DNA from: Amycolatopsis iheyensis
GTDB lineage: Bacteria > Actinomycetota > Actinomycetes > Mycobacteriales > Pseudonocardiaceae
Reading direction: 5' to 3'
Length of the DNA stretch: 64,000 nt
NCBI RefSeq assembly: GCF_024703995.1
Contig: NZ_JAMXQV010000002.1
Span: 248,001 to 312,000, forward strand
A program made the translations under genes and the position numbers. The notes under the pieces were generated by a model. It had not been told where the DNA came from. It searched no databases and worked only from the letters and a program-made list of their open reading frames with translations. Below are positions 39,252 to 48,687 of this stretch, one piece after another (the first letter of the stretch is position 1; every line of letters begins with the position of its first letter).

Positions 39252-40196
39252 ATGGCGAAGAACGAGAAGGGCACCCGCCCTTCGTGGGCGCCGCCGGTGT
39301 TGCGCGGCGACCGGATGGAAGCCGGGCTCCGGACCCTCGAGCTCGACGTCCGTCGCCGGCTCGACGGGCTGCTGCAGGGCAACCACCTCGGCCTGGTGCC
39401 GGGGCCGGGGTCCGAGCCCGGCGAGGCCCGGCCGTACCAGCCCGGCGACGACGTGCGCCGGATGGACTGGGCGGTCACGGCCCGCACGACGACCCCGCAC
39501 ATCCGCGAGACCGTGGCCGACCGCGAGCTGGAGACGTGGGTGGTCGCCGACCTGTCGGCGAGCCTCGACTTCGGCACGGCGCTGTGCGAGAAGCGCGACC
39601 TCGTGGTCTGCGCGGTCGCGGCGGTCGCGCACCTGACCGGGGGCGGCGGCAACCGGATCGGCGCGCTGATCTCGACCGGGGCGGAGACTGCCCGCGTCCC
39701 GGCCCGGGGCGGCCTCGCGCACGCCCGCGGGCTGGTGCGCAAGCTGGCGGAGACGCCGCGGGCGCCCGAGGGCACGCGGGGTGACTTCGCCGAGGCCCTG
39801 GAGCAGCTGCGCCGGCCTCCGCGCCGCCGTGGCCTGGCCGTGGTGATCTCCGACTTCCTGGGCGACAGCTCGTGGGAGCGGCCGCTGCGGGCCCTCGGCG
39901 GGCGGCACGAGCTGATCGCGATCGAGGTCCTCGACCCGCGTGACGTCGACCTGCCCGAGGTGGGCACCGTCGTGCTGGCCGACCCGGAGAGCGGGAAACA
40001 ACGCGAGGTGCACGCGTCGGCGTTGCTGCGCAAGGAGTTCGGGGCCGCGGCGCACGCCCACCGGCAGCAGGTGGCGGCCGGGCTGCGGCGCGCGGGTGCG
40101 GCGCACCTGACGTTGCGCACCGACGCCGACTGGATCGCCGACATGGTGCGATTCGTCGTCGCCCGCAAGCGTCGCTGGTCGGGGGGTGTGGCGTGA
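39252..40196 (+). CDS. DUF58 domain protein
   Basis: 314 residues with the DUF58 hallmark RPYQPGDDVRRMDWAVTART near residue 60 and RGLAVVISDFLGD, a VWA-like segment (about 95-250). Always paired with MoxR and VWA partners; may be a membrane-proximal scaffold. Seven bases after moxR, and GTGA overlap with the VWA gene downstream. Homologous in position to Rv1480. Confidence 0.92.
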   Translation: MAKNEKGTRPSWAPPVLRGDRMEAGLRTLELDVRRRLDGLLQGNHLGLVPGPGSEPGEARPYQPGDDVRRMDWAVTARTTTPHIRETVADRELETWVVADLSASLDFGTALCEKRDLVVCAVAAVAHLTGGGGNRIGALISTGAETARVPARGGLAHARGLVRKLAETPRAPEGTRGDFAEALEQLRRPPRRRGLAVVISDFLGDSSWERPLRALGGRHELIAIEVLDPRDVDLPEVGTVVLADPESGKQREVHASALLRKEFGAAAHAHRQQVAAGLRRAGAAHLTLRTDADWIADMVRFVVARKRRWSGGVA

Positions 40197-41173
40197 GTTT
40201 GACGGGGTTCACCGCGCCGTGGTGGTTCCTGCTGCTGATCGCCGTCGCGGCGGTCGCGGTCGGGTACGTGCTGGCGCAGCGCGCGCGGCGGAAGCGGACC
40301 ATGCGGTTCGCGAACCTGGCGCTGCTGGAGAAGGTCGCGCCGAAGACCCAGGGCTGGGTCCGGCACCTGCCGGCGGTGCTGATCGTGCTGTCGCTGCTGA
40401 TCCTCACGGTGGCGCTGGCCGGGCCGACCGCCGAGCAGAAGGTGCCGCGCAACCGCGCGACGGTGATGCTGGTGATCGACGTGTCGCTGTCGATGGAGGC
40501 CACCGACGTCGCGCCGACGCGGCTGAAGGCGGCGCAGGACGCGGCGACGCAGTTCGCGCAGAACATGACACCGGGGATCAACCTGGGCCTGATCTCGTTC
40601 GCGGGCACGGCGACGGTGCTGGTCAACCCGACCACCGACCGCAACGGCGTGATCAAGGCGATCGAGAACCTCAAGCTGGCCCAGTCGACGGCGACCGGTG
40701 AAGGCATCTTCGCGGCGTTGCAGTCGGTGGAGAGCTTCTCGAGCGTCGTGGGCGGCGCGGACGGTCCACCGCCGGCGCGGATCGTGCTGATGTCCGACGG
40801 CAAGCAGACCGTCCCGGAGGACCTGTACGCGGCGCGCGGCGGGTACACGGCGGCGCAGGCGGCGAAGCAGGCGGGCGTGCCGATCTCGTCGATCTCGTTC
40901 GGCACGACGCACGGCTCGGTCGACATCGACGGCAAGGCCCAGCCGGTGAGCGTCGACGACGAGTCGCTGCGGGAGATCGCCCGCCTGTCGGGTGGCGACT
41001 TCTACAAGGCTGCGAGCGCCGAGGAGCTGAAGAAGGTCTACGGCGACCTCGGCGAGCAGATCGGCTACGAGCTCAAGGACGCCGACGCGAGCAAGCCGTG
41101 GGTGGTCGTGGGAATGCTGATCCTCATGCTGGGCGCGGCGGCGAGCTTGTTCTTCGGGCAGAGACTGCCGTGA
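40193..41173 (+). CDS. VWA domain membrane protein (BatA-like)
   Basis: 326 residues: helices at about 8-27 and 60-80, VWA domain (about 90-290) with intact MIDAS DVSLSME and LMSDGKQTVPEDL, and a closing helix PWVVVGMLILMLGAAASLFF. Metal-binding extracellular or periplasmic VWA proteins of this operon are putative substrates or effectors of MoxR. Equivalent to Rv1481. GTG start overlaps the DUF58 stop; its 3' end overlaps the opposite gene by 50 bp. Confidence 0.92.
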   Translation: MSLTGFTAPWWFLLLIAVAAVAVGYVLAQRARRKRTMRFANLALLEKVAPKTQGWVRHLPAVLIVLSLLILTVALAGPTAEQKVPRNRATVMLVIDVSLSMEATDVAPTRLKAAQDAATQFAQNMTPGINLGLISFAGTATVLVNPTTDRNGVIKAIENLKLAQSTATGEGIFAALQSVESFSSVVGGADGPPPARIVLMSDGKQTVPEDLYAARGGYTAAQAAKQAGVPISSISFGTTHGSVDIDGKAQPVSVDDESLREIARLSGGDFYKAASAEELKKVYGDLGEQIGYELKDADASKPWVVVGMLILMLGAAASLFFGQRLP

Positions 41174-41684
41174 CCCAGGCTCGGCGGACGCCGTAGAGGC
41201 TTCCGCCGAGCAGGGTCACCCCGGAGAGCACGCCGCTGACGAACGGCACCCACGCCGCGGCGCTGCCCAGCAGCACGAGCCCGGCGACACCGAGCACGGT
41301 CAGGACCACGCCGACCACGAGGATCGAGCGCGTCTTCCACGCCGACGCCAAGGCGACGAAGTGCAGCCCGACGATCGTCGCGATCCACGCGACGTTCGCC
41401 TGCACGGGCGCGTCGAGCAGGCGCAGCACGAAGAACCCGGCGACCAGCAGGACCACTTCGCCGAGAACGATGAACCGGTAGCTCGGCCCGAACATCGGCC
41501 GGCCTTCGAGCGTCGGCCGCCCGCCGGCCCGGAGGCCGAGGAACACCACGGCGGCCAGCGCGAGGACGGCTAGGCCGCGCAGGACCCAGCCGATCGCCGA
41601 CGGAAGCGGGTCACCGGAGTTGACCAGGACGAACACGGTGCCGAACGCGGCGCCGATGAGCGCCCCCAGGAACTGCTGTCGCAT
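41124..41684 (-). CDS. four- to five-helix integral membrane protein, unknown
   Basis: 186 residues with about five hydrophobic segments ([92 protein letters not shown]) and a basic tail. No family I can name with confidence. The 50-bp antisense overlap with the VWA gene could mean the true stop is right but expression is mutually constrained. Sits where M. tuberculosis has Rv1482c, also on the opposite strand, but I see no clear relationship. Confidence 0.75.
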   Translation of the reverse strand: MRQQFLGALIGAAFGTVFVLVNSGDPLPSAIGWVLRGLAVLALAAVVFLGLRAGGRPTLEGRPMFGPSYRFIVLGEVVLLVAGFFVLRLLDAPVQANVAWIATIVGLHFVALASAWKTRSILVVGVVLTVLGVAGLVLLGSAAAWVPFVSGVLSGVTLLGGSLYGVRRAWVTAVSARRTSSPPRPA

Positions 41685-41707
41685 CCGGCGAACCTACCGG
41701 ACGGTGA

Positions 41708-42169
41708 TCAAGCGCCCGCGAAGCCGTTCTGCCGCCACGCCTCGTAAACCGTGATCGCCGCGGTGTTCGCGAGGTTCAGCGACCGGCTCGTCGGCAGCAT
41801 CGGCAGCCGCACGCGGTCGGTCACCTCCGGCGCCTCCTGCACCGGCACCGGCAGGCCGACCGACTCCGGCCCGAACATCAGCACGTCTCCCGGTCCATAA
41901 GGGACATCCGTGTACAGCCGCTTCGCCGAGGCGCTGAACGCGTACACCGTCGCCGGCAGCAGCACCTCCCACGCCGCTTCGAGCGACGCGTGCACGTGAA
42001 CCCGGGCGAGGTCGTGGTAGTCGAGCCCCGCCCGGCGCAGTTGCTTGTCCTCCAACGTGAACCCGAGCGGCTCGACCAGGTGCAGCTCGCAGCCCGTGTT
42101 GGCCGCGAGGCGGATCGCGTTGCCCGTGTTCGGCGGGATTTCCGGGTGGTAGAAGAGAACTCGGAACAC
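41708..42169 (-). CDS. trmL: tRNA (cytidine(34)-2'-O)-methyltransferase TrmL
   Basis: 153 residues, SPOUT fold. VLFYHPEIPPNTGNAIRLAA and TGCELHLVEPLGF at the N-terminus, then LMFGPESVGLP and the knot motif RSLNLANTAAITVYEAWRQ. The length is standard for TrmL/YibK, which methylates the wobble ribose of tRNA-Leu isoacceptors. GTG start, 3 bases downstream of the thioesterase stop. Confidence 0.92.
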   Translation of the reverse strand: MFRVLFYHPEIPPNTGNAIRLAANTGCELHLVEPLGFTLEDKQLRRAGLDYHDLARVHVHASLEAAWEVLLPATVYAFSASAKRLYTDVPYGPGDVLMFGPESVGLPVPVQEAPEVTDRVRLPMLPTSRSLNLANTAAITVYEAWRQNGFAGA

Positions 42170-42172
42170 GGC

Positions 42173-42604
42173 TCAGGCCCCGAGGTCCTCGAGCAGGGCC
42201 GCGTACACCTTGCGGACCGCCTCGGGCGGGGCCGCTGGGCGCACGGTGGCCGGGTCGATGAAGACGTAGCGGATGTTCGCCGCCAGCAAGAGGGTGCCGC
42301 CGCGGTGGATCTCGAAGTCGAAGACCAGCGACGTCGTGCCGAGGTGGGTCAGGTACTGGGAAACGACCAGGTCCTCGTCGAAGCGGGCCGGGGCGCGGAA
42401 CTTGAGGTTGGCCTCCGCCACCACGACGTCGCCGCCGTGGGCCAGGAACTCCTCGTGCGAGCCGAACAGGGCCTTCTCCGCCTCGAAGGCGCACATGTCC
42501 ACATAGGCCATGTAGTGGGCGTTGAAGACGATGCCCTGGCCGTCGCACTCGTGGTAGCGCACGCGCAACGGCATCTCGACGATCGGGCGGCGGGGTTGCG
42601 TCAC
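42173..42604 (-). CDS. hotdog-fold acyl-CoA thioesterase (4HBT type)
   Basis: 143 residues. RVRYHECDGQGIVFNAHYMA contains the catalytic Asp and the Y-x-x-Y/hydrophobic lid of YbgC/FadM-like thioesterases; VVVAEANLKFRAPARFDEDL and ANIRYVFIDP are typical strands. Likely hydrolyses an acyl-CoA thioester in the cytosol. GTG at 42604 gives the right N-terminus. Operon with trmL (3-bp gap). Confidence 0.88.
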   Translation of the reverse strand: MTQPRRPIVEMPLRVRYHECDGQGIVFNAHYMAYVDMCAFEAEKALFGSHEEFLAHGGDVVVAEANLKFRAPARFDEDLVVSQYLTHLGTTSLVFDFEIHRGGTLLLAANIRYVFIDPATVRPAAPPEAVRKVYAALLEDLGA

Positions 42605-42621
42605 GGGCCCCAATCTAGCGC

Positions 42622-43611
42622 TCAGCCGTGCAGCGCCCGGTACGCGGCTGCCGCGCCCGGCTGCAGCGGCACCGGCTGGGTGCCGATCAACGTCCGCACG
42701 TCGAGGAACTGCGTCCCGACGGCCTCGGCCGGGACGAGGTCGGTCGCCCGCCCGACGAGCAGCCGGACGACCGCCGCGGCGACGTCGTCGGGCAGCGCGG
42801 GGGAGCAGACCAGCAGGTTCGCCACACCGATCGTGCCCAGTGCCCCCACCCCGCGGTAGGCCTGGTCCGGCACCTGCACCTGGTCGTACACCGGGCCGTA
42901 CGCGGCGCGCAGCGCGGGCACCACCGCGTCGAGCGGCAGCAGCGCGATCGGCGTGGTGCGGGTGAGGTCGGCGAGCTTCGGCGTCGGCACCCCGCCCGAC
43001 CACAGCATGGCGTCGATCCGGCGGCCGGCCAGCGCGCGGACGGCGTCGTCGAAGAGCAGGTGGCGGACGTCCACCGAGACTCCGGCCTTGGCGAACAGCC
43101 GCTCGCCGAGCTGGGCCGCGCCGGACCCGCCCGCGCCCAGCGACACCGGACGGCCGGCGAGGTCGGCGAGCCGGCGCACCGGGCCGTCCGCGCGGACCAC
43201 GAGCTGCAGGTAGTTCTCGTAGACGCGGCCGAGGGCGAGCAGCGGCACCTTGCCGGCGAACGGCGGGTTCCCGGCGAGCGCGGTCTGGGCGACGTCGGTG
43301 AGCACCAGGCCGAGGTCGGCCTGCCCGCGGCGAACGAGCTCGACGTTGGCGACACTCGCCTCGGTCGGCACCGCGGTGGCATGCAGCAACGGCTCGGCCC
43401 GGGTCAGCTCGGCCGCCAGCAGCTCGGCGAAGGCCAGGTAAAACCCGCCGCGCTCGCCGGCGGCGATGGTCACCGTGCGCTCCGGCCCGGTGTAGCCGGA
43501 CGTCGAGCAGCCGGCCAGCGCGAGGCCGAGGCCGCCGAGGAGTGCGGTGCGCCGGGTGAGGTTCGTGGTGCCTCCACCGCCGAGCAGTGCGGTGCGCCGG
43601 GTGAAAGTCAT
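42622..43611 (-). CDS. TAXI-family solute-binding lipoprotein with a duplicated Tat signal
   Basis: 329 residues of the TRAP-associated TAXI family: GPERTVTIAAGERGGFYLAF, NVELVRRGQADLGLVLTDVA, RRLADLAGRPVSLGAGGSGA and DAMLWSGGVPTPKLADL. The N-terminus has twin-arginine motif TRRTALLGG twice (residues 4-12 and 19-27) before the lipobox LAGC (Cys35). No DctQ/DctM membrane subunits are adjacent; instead the gene is coupled (ATGA) to a histidine kinase, a response regulator and an MHS transporter, so it may present a ligand, such as a carboxylate, to the sensor. Confidence 0.88.
   Translation of the reverse strand: MTFTRRTALLGGGGTTNLTRRTALLGGLGLALAGCSTSGYTGPERTVTIAAGERGGFYLAFAELLAAELTRAEPLLHATAVPTEASVANVELVRRGQADLGLVLTDVAQTALAGNPPFAGKVPLLALGRVYENYLQLVVRADGPVRRLADLAGRPVSLGAGGSGAAQLGERLFAKAGVSVDVRHLLFDDAVRALAGRRIDAMLWSGGVPTPKLADLTRTTPIALLPLDAVVPALRAAYGPVYDQVQVPDQAYRGVGALGTIGVANLLVCSPALPDDVAAAVVRLLVGRATDLVPAEAVGTQFLDVRTLIGTQPVPLQPGAAAAYRALHG
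43532..43604 (-). repeat. 45-bp-period in-frame duplication in the TAXI signal sequence
   Basis: 28-bp direct copies at 43532-43559 and 43577-43604 differ at one base. The offset is 45 bp, so 15 residues including the twin-arginine motif were duplicated without a frameshift. Confidence 0.9.
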
Positions 43612-44999
43612 GGCGCCTCCGCCAGCGGTAGCGTCACGCGTACTTCGAGCCCGCGCGGCAGGGCCTGCCGCAGTTCGAGGACGCCGCCGCGGGTGCGTAC
43701 CTGCTGGTGCGCGATGGCCAGCCCGAGCCCAGTGCCCCGGGTCGCGCCTTCGCCACCCGCGCGCCAGAACCGCTCGGTCGCCCGCGCCCGGTCCGCAATG
43801 GACAGTCCCGGCCCGTCGTCGCGGACGACGAGGGTCGCCGTCTCCGGGCCGCTTTCCCAGTCGGTGGTGATCTTCGCGCCGCGGCCGGCGTAGTGGACGG
43901 CGTTGTCCAGCAGGACGTCGAGGATCTGCGCGAGCTCGCCTTCCGGACAGCGCACGGTCACCGGCTCGTCGTGGCCCGGTGGCGGGACGAGGGCCGACCC
44001 GGCGTCGTCGGCGGCCGGGCGCCAGGCGTCGACGCGCTCGGCGAGCACCGAAGCCAGGTCGCAGGACTCGTCCGTGCCGCCGGCCGCGACCCGCGTCGCG
44101 GTGCTCTCGGCCAGCGCGAGCGCCAGCATCCCGTCGAGGAGCTTCTCCAGCCGCTCCACCTCGGCCACGGTCGCGCGGTAGGTGGCGCTGTCGCCCTCGA
44201 CCCGGTCGGCCAGGGAGTCGACGCGCAGCCGCAGCGCCGCCAGGGGGTTCCGCAGCTGGTGGGAGGCGTCGGCGACCAGCCGGTGCTGCTGGTCGGCCGC
44301 TTCGAGCACGGCTTCGGACATCCGGTTCACTTCGCCGGCCAGCACCCGCAGTTCGCGCGGCCCGGCGCGTTCGGGGACGTGCGCGCGGTGCCCGGCGGCG
44401 ACGGCCAGCACCCCGGTTTCCAGCTCGTGCAGCGGCCGCACCATCCACCGGGCCAGCACGACGGCGAGCAGCACGAACACCACCGCGACCAGCAGGGCGC
44501 CGGCGCCGATGGTGCCCCAGCGGGTGGCGACGTCCGCGGCCGCCGTGGTCACCGACGCCCGCAGCACCACGACGCCGGACACCCGCGTGCCGGTGCCGAC
44601 CGGTCGCGCGAAATAGGCCGGTTCGGCCGACCACGGGTCGAGCTGGTCCACCCCCGGCGCGGGCTCGTTGCGCATGGTGGCCTCCACCAGCGCGTGCACT
44701 GCCGGGTCCGCCACGCTCAGCCCACCGGCCTGGACCAAGGGGTCGCGTCGCGCGTCGACGATGACGACGCCTTCGCCGTACAGCTCGGCGTAGCGGGTGG
44801 CGTCGGCGGAAAGGGCCGCGGAGTCGCGCGTGTCGACCGCCTGCTGGGCCAGCACGACGAACCGCTCGACGTCGGCGGTGCGGGCGATGACCAGCTGCTG
44901 GGTGCGCTGCTCGGCGGTCGAGGCCAGCAGCGGCAGGGCGAACGCGGCGACCACCGCGAGCGCCAGCGCGACCAGGACCACCAGCAGCCGGGTGCGCAC
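43608..44999 (-). CDS. sensor histidine kinase, HAMP type
   Basis: 463 residues. TM1 (about 5-27), extracytoplasmic sensor (28-162), TM2 (163-186), HAMP (187-240), HisKA with phospho-accepting His247 in DASHQLRNPLAAL, and HATPase_c with DNAVHY, VRDDGPGL and GTGLGLAIAHQQ. OmpR-class partner directly upstream (3-bp gap) and TAXI binding lipoprotein directly downstream (4-bp overlap), like TctE/TctD systems for tricarboxylates where the binding protein informs the kinase. GTG start. Confidence 0.93.
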   Translation of the reverse strand: MRTRLLVVLVALALAVVAAFALPLLASTAEQRTQQLVIARTADVERFVVLAQQAVDTRDSAALSADATRYAELYGEGVVIVDARRDPLVQAGGLSVADPAVHALVEATMRNEPAPGVDQLDPWSAEPAYFARPVGTGTRVSGVVVLRASVTTAAADVATRWGTIGAGALLVAVVFVLLAVVLARWMVRPLHELETGVLAVAAGHRAHVPERAGPRELRVLAGEVNRMSEAVLEAADQQHRLVADASHQLRNPLAALRLRVDSLADRVEGDSATYRATVAEVERLEKLLDGMLALALAESTATRVAAGGTDESCDLASVLAERVDAWRPAADDAGSALVPPPGHDEPVTVRCPEGELAQILDVLLDNAVHYAGRGAKITTDWESGPETATLVVRDDGPGLSIADRARATERFWRAGGEGATRGTGLGLAIAHQQVRTRGGVLELRQALPRGLEVRVTLPLAEAP

Positions 45000-45002
45000 G
45001 GT

Positions 45003-45671
45003 TCAGCCCCGGCCGAGCCGGTAGCCGAAGCCGCGGATGGTGGTGAGCAGGCCCGGCCGGTCGAGCTTCGCGCGCAGCCCGGTCAGGTGGACGTCGAGCG
45101 AGCGCGAGACCGCGAGGTAGGCGTCGCCCCAGACCTCGTCCATGAGCTGCTGGCGGCTGACCGCGGTGCCGGGGCGCGCGGCGAGCACGGCGAGGATCGC
45201 GAACTCCTTGGTGGTGAGCCCGATGTCGTGCCCGGCCACCAGGACGCGGCGGGCGCCGAGGTCGATCTCGACGTCCTCGACGCGCACGACGTCACCGGCC
45301 GGCGCCTCCCGGGCGACGGCGCGCCGCAGGACGGCGTCCATCCGGGCCAGCAGCTCGGCCAGCCGCACCGGTTTCGTCAGGTAGTCGTCGGCGCCGAGGC
45401 GCAGGCCGCGCACGATCGAGCGTTCGTCGCCGCGGGCGGTCAGCACGATGACCGGAACCGGCGACACCGCGCGGATCTTGCGCAGGACGTCGAGCCCGTC
45501 GAGATCCGGCAATCCGAGGTCCAGGAGCACGAGGTCGGCGTCGCGGTGCCGGCTCAGGGCGTCGGCCCCGCGGCCGACGCTGGTGACGGGGTGGCCGCGC
45601 GCGTGCAGCGACTCGGCGAGCGCGCCGGCGACCCCGGCGTCGTCTTCGACGAGGAGCACCCGCACGGCCAT
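45003..45671 (-). CDS. OmpR/TctD-type response regulator
   Basis: 222 residues. Receiver with acidic pair ED at 9-11, phospho-acceptor Asp51, Thr78 and Lys100 (DDYLTKPV); winged HTH from about 125 (DIGLTTKEFAILAVLAARPG, VSRQQLMDEVWGDAYLAVSR, VDVHLTGLRAKL pattern). Cognate to the kinase downstream. Candidate binding sites are the 11-bp-spaced direct repeats upstream of the transporter at 45680-46990, since OmpR-class regulators bind tandem repeats of that spacing. Confidence 0.93.
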   Translation of the reverse strand: MAVRVLLVEDDAGVAGALAESLHARGHPVTSVGRGADALSRHRDADLVLLDLGLPDLDGLDVLRKIRAVSPVPVIVLTARGDERSIVRGLRLGADDYLTKPVRLAELLARMDAVLRRAVAREAPAGDVVRVEDVEIDLGARRVLVAGHDIGLTTKEFAILAVLAARPGTAVSRQQLMDEVWGDAYLAVSRSLDVHLTGLRAKLDRPGLLTTIRGFGYRLGRG

Positions 45672-45679
45672 CCCCTTCG

Positions 45680-46990
45680 TCAGCGCTCTTCGAGCTCGGA
45701 GGTCTTCGAGGTTTCCCGCATTGTGCCGTAGACGATCAGGGAAACCAGGACGCAGCCGGCGACGTACCAGAAGAACACCGACTCGTGCCCGGCACTCTTC
45801 AGCGCCTGCGCGATCAGCTCCGCCGTGCCGCCGAAGATCGCGACGGTCAGCGCGTAGGGCAGGCCGACGCCGATGGCGCGGATCTTCGTCGGGAACAGCT
45901 CGGCCTTGACGATCGCGTTGATCGAGGTGTAACCCGCCACGACGACGAGCCCGGCCAGGACGAGGAAGAACGCGCCGACCGGGTTCCGGGTCGAGCCCAT
46001 CACGGTCATGATCGGCACGGTGAGCAGGGTGCCCGCGATGCCGAAGAACAGCAGCAGCGGGCGGCGACCGATCCGGTCGGACAGCTTCCCGGCGAGCGGC
46101 TGCAGGATCGCCGCGAGCAGGATCGCCGCGAACAGGATGATGGTGACCGTGCGCCGCGGGATGTGGGCGGTGTTCTCGAGGAACTTCTGGCTGTAGGTGG
46201 CGAAGGTGTAGAAGGCCACCGTGCCGCCGAGGGTCAGGCCGACGACGAGGGCGATCTCCTTGGGGTACTTGGCCAGCGCGCGCAGCGTGCCGCGTTCGCC
46301 TGCCGTCGTTTCCGCTTCGCGTGTGTAGCTCTCGGACTCGTCCATGCCGCGGCGCAGCCACATGACGCTGAGTGCGGCGACCGTGCCGACGCCGAACGCG
46401 ATCCGCCAGCCCCACGACGTCAGCTGCTGCTCGGTGAGCAGGCCCTGCAGGATCAGCTGGAGGCCCAGCGCCAGCAGCTGGCCGCCGTAGAGCGTGACGT
46501 ACTGGAAGCTCGAGTAGAAGCCGCGCTTGCCGGGGGTGGCCACTTCGGACAGGTAGGTGGCCGAGGTGGAGTACTCGCCGCCGACCGACAGCCCCTGGAT
46601 CAGCCGGGCGACCAGCAGCAGGATCGGCGCCGCGAGCCCGATCGTGTGGTAGCTCGGCGTCACGGCGATGAGCAGGGACCCGCCCGCCATCAGCGTGACC
46701 GAAAGCACCAGCGCGCTGCGCCGGCCGAAGCGGTCGGCGAACCGGCCGAGCATCCAGCCACCGAGCGGGCGCATCAGGAACCCGACCGCGAACACGGCGG
46801 CGGTGCCGAGGAAGGCCGCGGTCGTGTCGGTCGTCGGGAAGAAAGACTTGGCGAAGTACGTGGTGAACGCGGCGTAGGCGTACCAGTCGTACCACTCGAC
46901 CAGATTGCCGATGGAGCCGCGCAGCACGTTGCCGATCACGCGCTTCTCACTGACGGCGCCCTCGGCGGGCCCGCTGATCCGGGTTGTCAT
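45680..46990 (-). CDS. MHS-family MFS transporter (metabolite:H+ symporter)
   Basis: 436 residues, 12 helices. MHS signatures: GNLVEWYDWYAYAAFTTYFA after the N-terminus, GWMLGRFADRFGRRSALVLS, RLIQGLSVGGEYSTSATYLS and LSDRIGRRP. Family members import alpha-ketoglutarate, shikimate, proline or related compounds. Eight bases upstream of the response regulator, so transporter, regulator, kinase and TAXI protein form one operon; the substrate is probably the ligand sensed. Confidence 0.92.
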   Translation of the reverse strand: MTTRISGPAEGAVSEKRVIGNVLRGSIGNLVEWYDWYAYAAFTTYFAKSFFPTTDTTAAFLGTAAVFAVGFLMRPLGGWMLGRFADRFGRRSALVLSVTLMAGGSLLIAVTPSYHTIGLAAPILLLVARLIQGLSVGGEYSTSATYLSEVATPGKRGFYSSFQYVTLYGGQLLALGLQLILQGLLTEQQLTSWGWRIAFGVGTVAALSVMWLRRGMDESESYTREAETTAGERGTLRALAKYPKEIALVVGLTLGGTVAFYTFATYSQKFLENTAHIPRRTVTIILFAAILLAAILQPLAGKLSDRIGRRPLLLFFGIAGTLLTVPIMTVMGSTRNPVGAFFLVLAGLVVVAGYTSINAIVKAELFPTKIRAIGVGLPYALTVAIFGGTAELIAQALKSAGHESVFFWYVAGCVLVSLIVYGTMRETSKTSELEER

Positions 46991-47023
46991 CGTCGACCTC
47001 CTGTGTTGCGACTCACGGTGACC

Positions 47024-47041
47024 AACCAGCGGGTAACCAGC
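47024..47041 (-). promoter_or_regulatory. 11-bp-phased direct repeats upstream of the transporter operon
   Basis: On the minus strand GCTGGTT is repeated with start-to-start spacing of 11 bp (47041-47035 and 47030-47024), 34-51 bp before the transporter start. This is the spacing of OmpR-class response-regulator sites. Confidence 0.45.
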
Positions 47042-47128
47042 AAGGTCGGAGGGCAGTTCCTAACACCCGCTTAGGACGGTCGCGGTTCGCGCGGGCGCGG
47101 GTGCGCGACCCGGCGGTGCTGCCGATAA

Positions 47129-47878
<750 letters not shown>

Positions 47879-47916
47879 CCTTTCCCCCGTTTCCCGAACC
47901 ACGACTTGGAGGACCC

Positions 47917-48684
47917 GTGCCCGGACTGCTCGAAGGCAAGCGCCTGCTGATCACCGGCATCATCACCGACGCCTCGCTCGCCTTCCACGCGGCCAAGATC
48001 GCGCAGCAGGAGGGCGCGAAGGTGGTGCTGACCGGCTTCGGCCGGATGTCGCTGGTCGAGCGCATCGCGAAGCGGCTGCCCGAAGAGGCGCCCGTGATCG
48101 AGCTGGATGTCACGAACTCCGAACACCTCGACGGCCTCGCCGACAAGGTCCGCGAGCACGTCGACGGCCTCGACGGCGTGCTGCACTCGATCGGCTTCGC
48201 CCCGCAGACCTGCCTCGGCGCGCCGTTCCTCGACGCGCCCGCCGAGGACGTCAAGACCGCGATCGAGATCTCGACGTACTCGTACATGTCGCTGGCGAAG
48301 GCGTGCCTGCCGCTGATGGGTCGCGGCGCGTCGTACGTCGGCATGGACTTCGACGCGCGCGTCGCGTGGCCGGTCTACAACTGGATGGGCGTGGCGAAGG
48401 CCGGGCTCGAGTCGGTCAACCGGTACCTGGCCAAGGAGCTGGGCCCGCAGGGCATCCGGGTCAACCTGGTCAGCGCGGGCCCGATGAAGACGATGGCCGC
48501 CAAGTCCATCCCGGGCTTCGTCGACCTGGAGGACGGCTGGGGCGAGCGCGCGCCGCTCGGCTGGGACAGCACGGACCCGGACCCGGTGGCGAAGAGCGTC
48601 TGCGCGGTGCTCTCGGACTGGCTCCCGGCCACGACCGGCTCGATGATCATGGTCGACGGCGGGGTCCACTTCCTCGGCGTCTGA
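47917..48684 (+). CDS. inhA: enoyl-ACP reductase, InhA-like with short substrate loop
   Basis: 255 residues. [77 protein letters not shown] (Tyr about 153, Lys about 160) and [18 protein letters not shown] track M. tuberculosis InhA closely. The substrate-binding loop between TMAAKS and EDGW is about 10 residues shorter than in InhA, where the long loop accommodates C16+ acyl chains. GTG start after GGAGG. Last step of FAS-II elongation. Confidence 0.92.
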   Translation: MPGLLEGKRLLITGIITDASLAFHAAKIAQQEGAKVVLTGFGRMSLVERIAKRLPEEAPVIELDVTNSEHLDGLADKVREHVDGLDGVLHSIGFAPQTCLGAPFLDAPAEDVKTAIEISTYSYMSLAKACLPLMGRGASYVGMDFDARVAWPVYNWMGVAKAGLESVNRYLAKELGPQGIRVNLVSAGPMKTMAAKSIPGFVDLEDGWGERAPLGWDSTDPDPVAKSVCAVLSDWLPATTGSMIMVDGGVHFLGV

Positions 48685-48687
48685 GCC

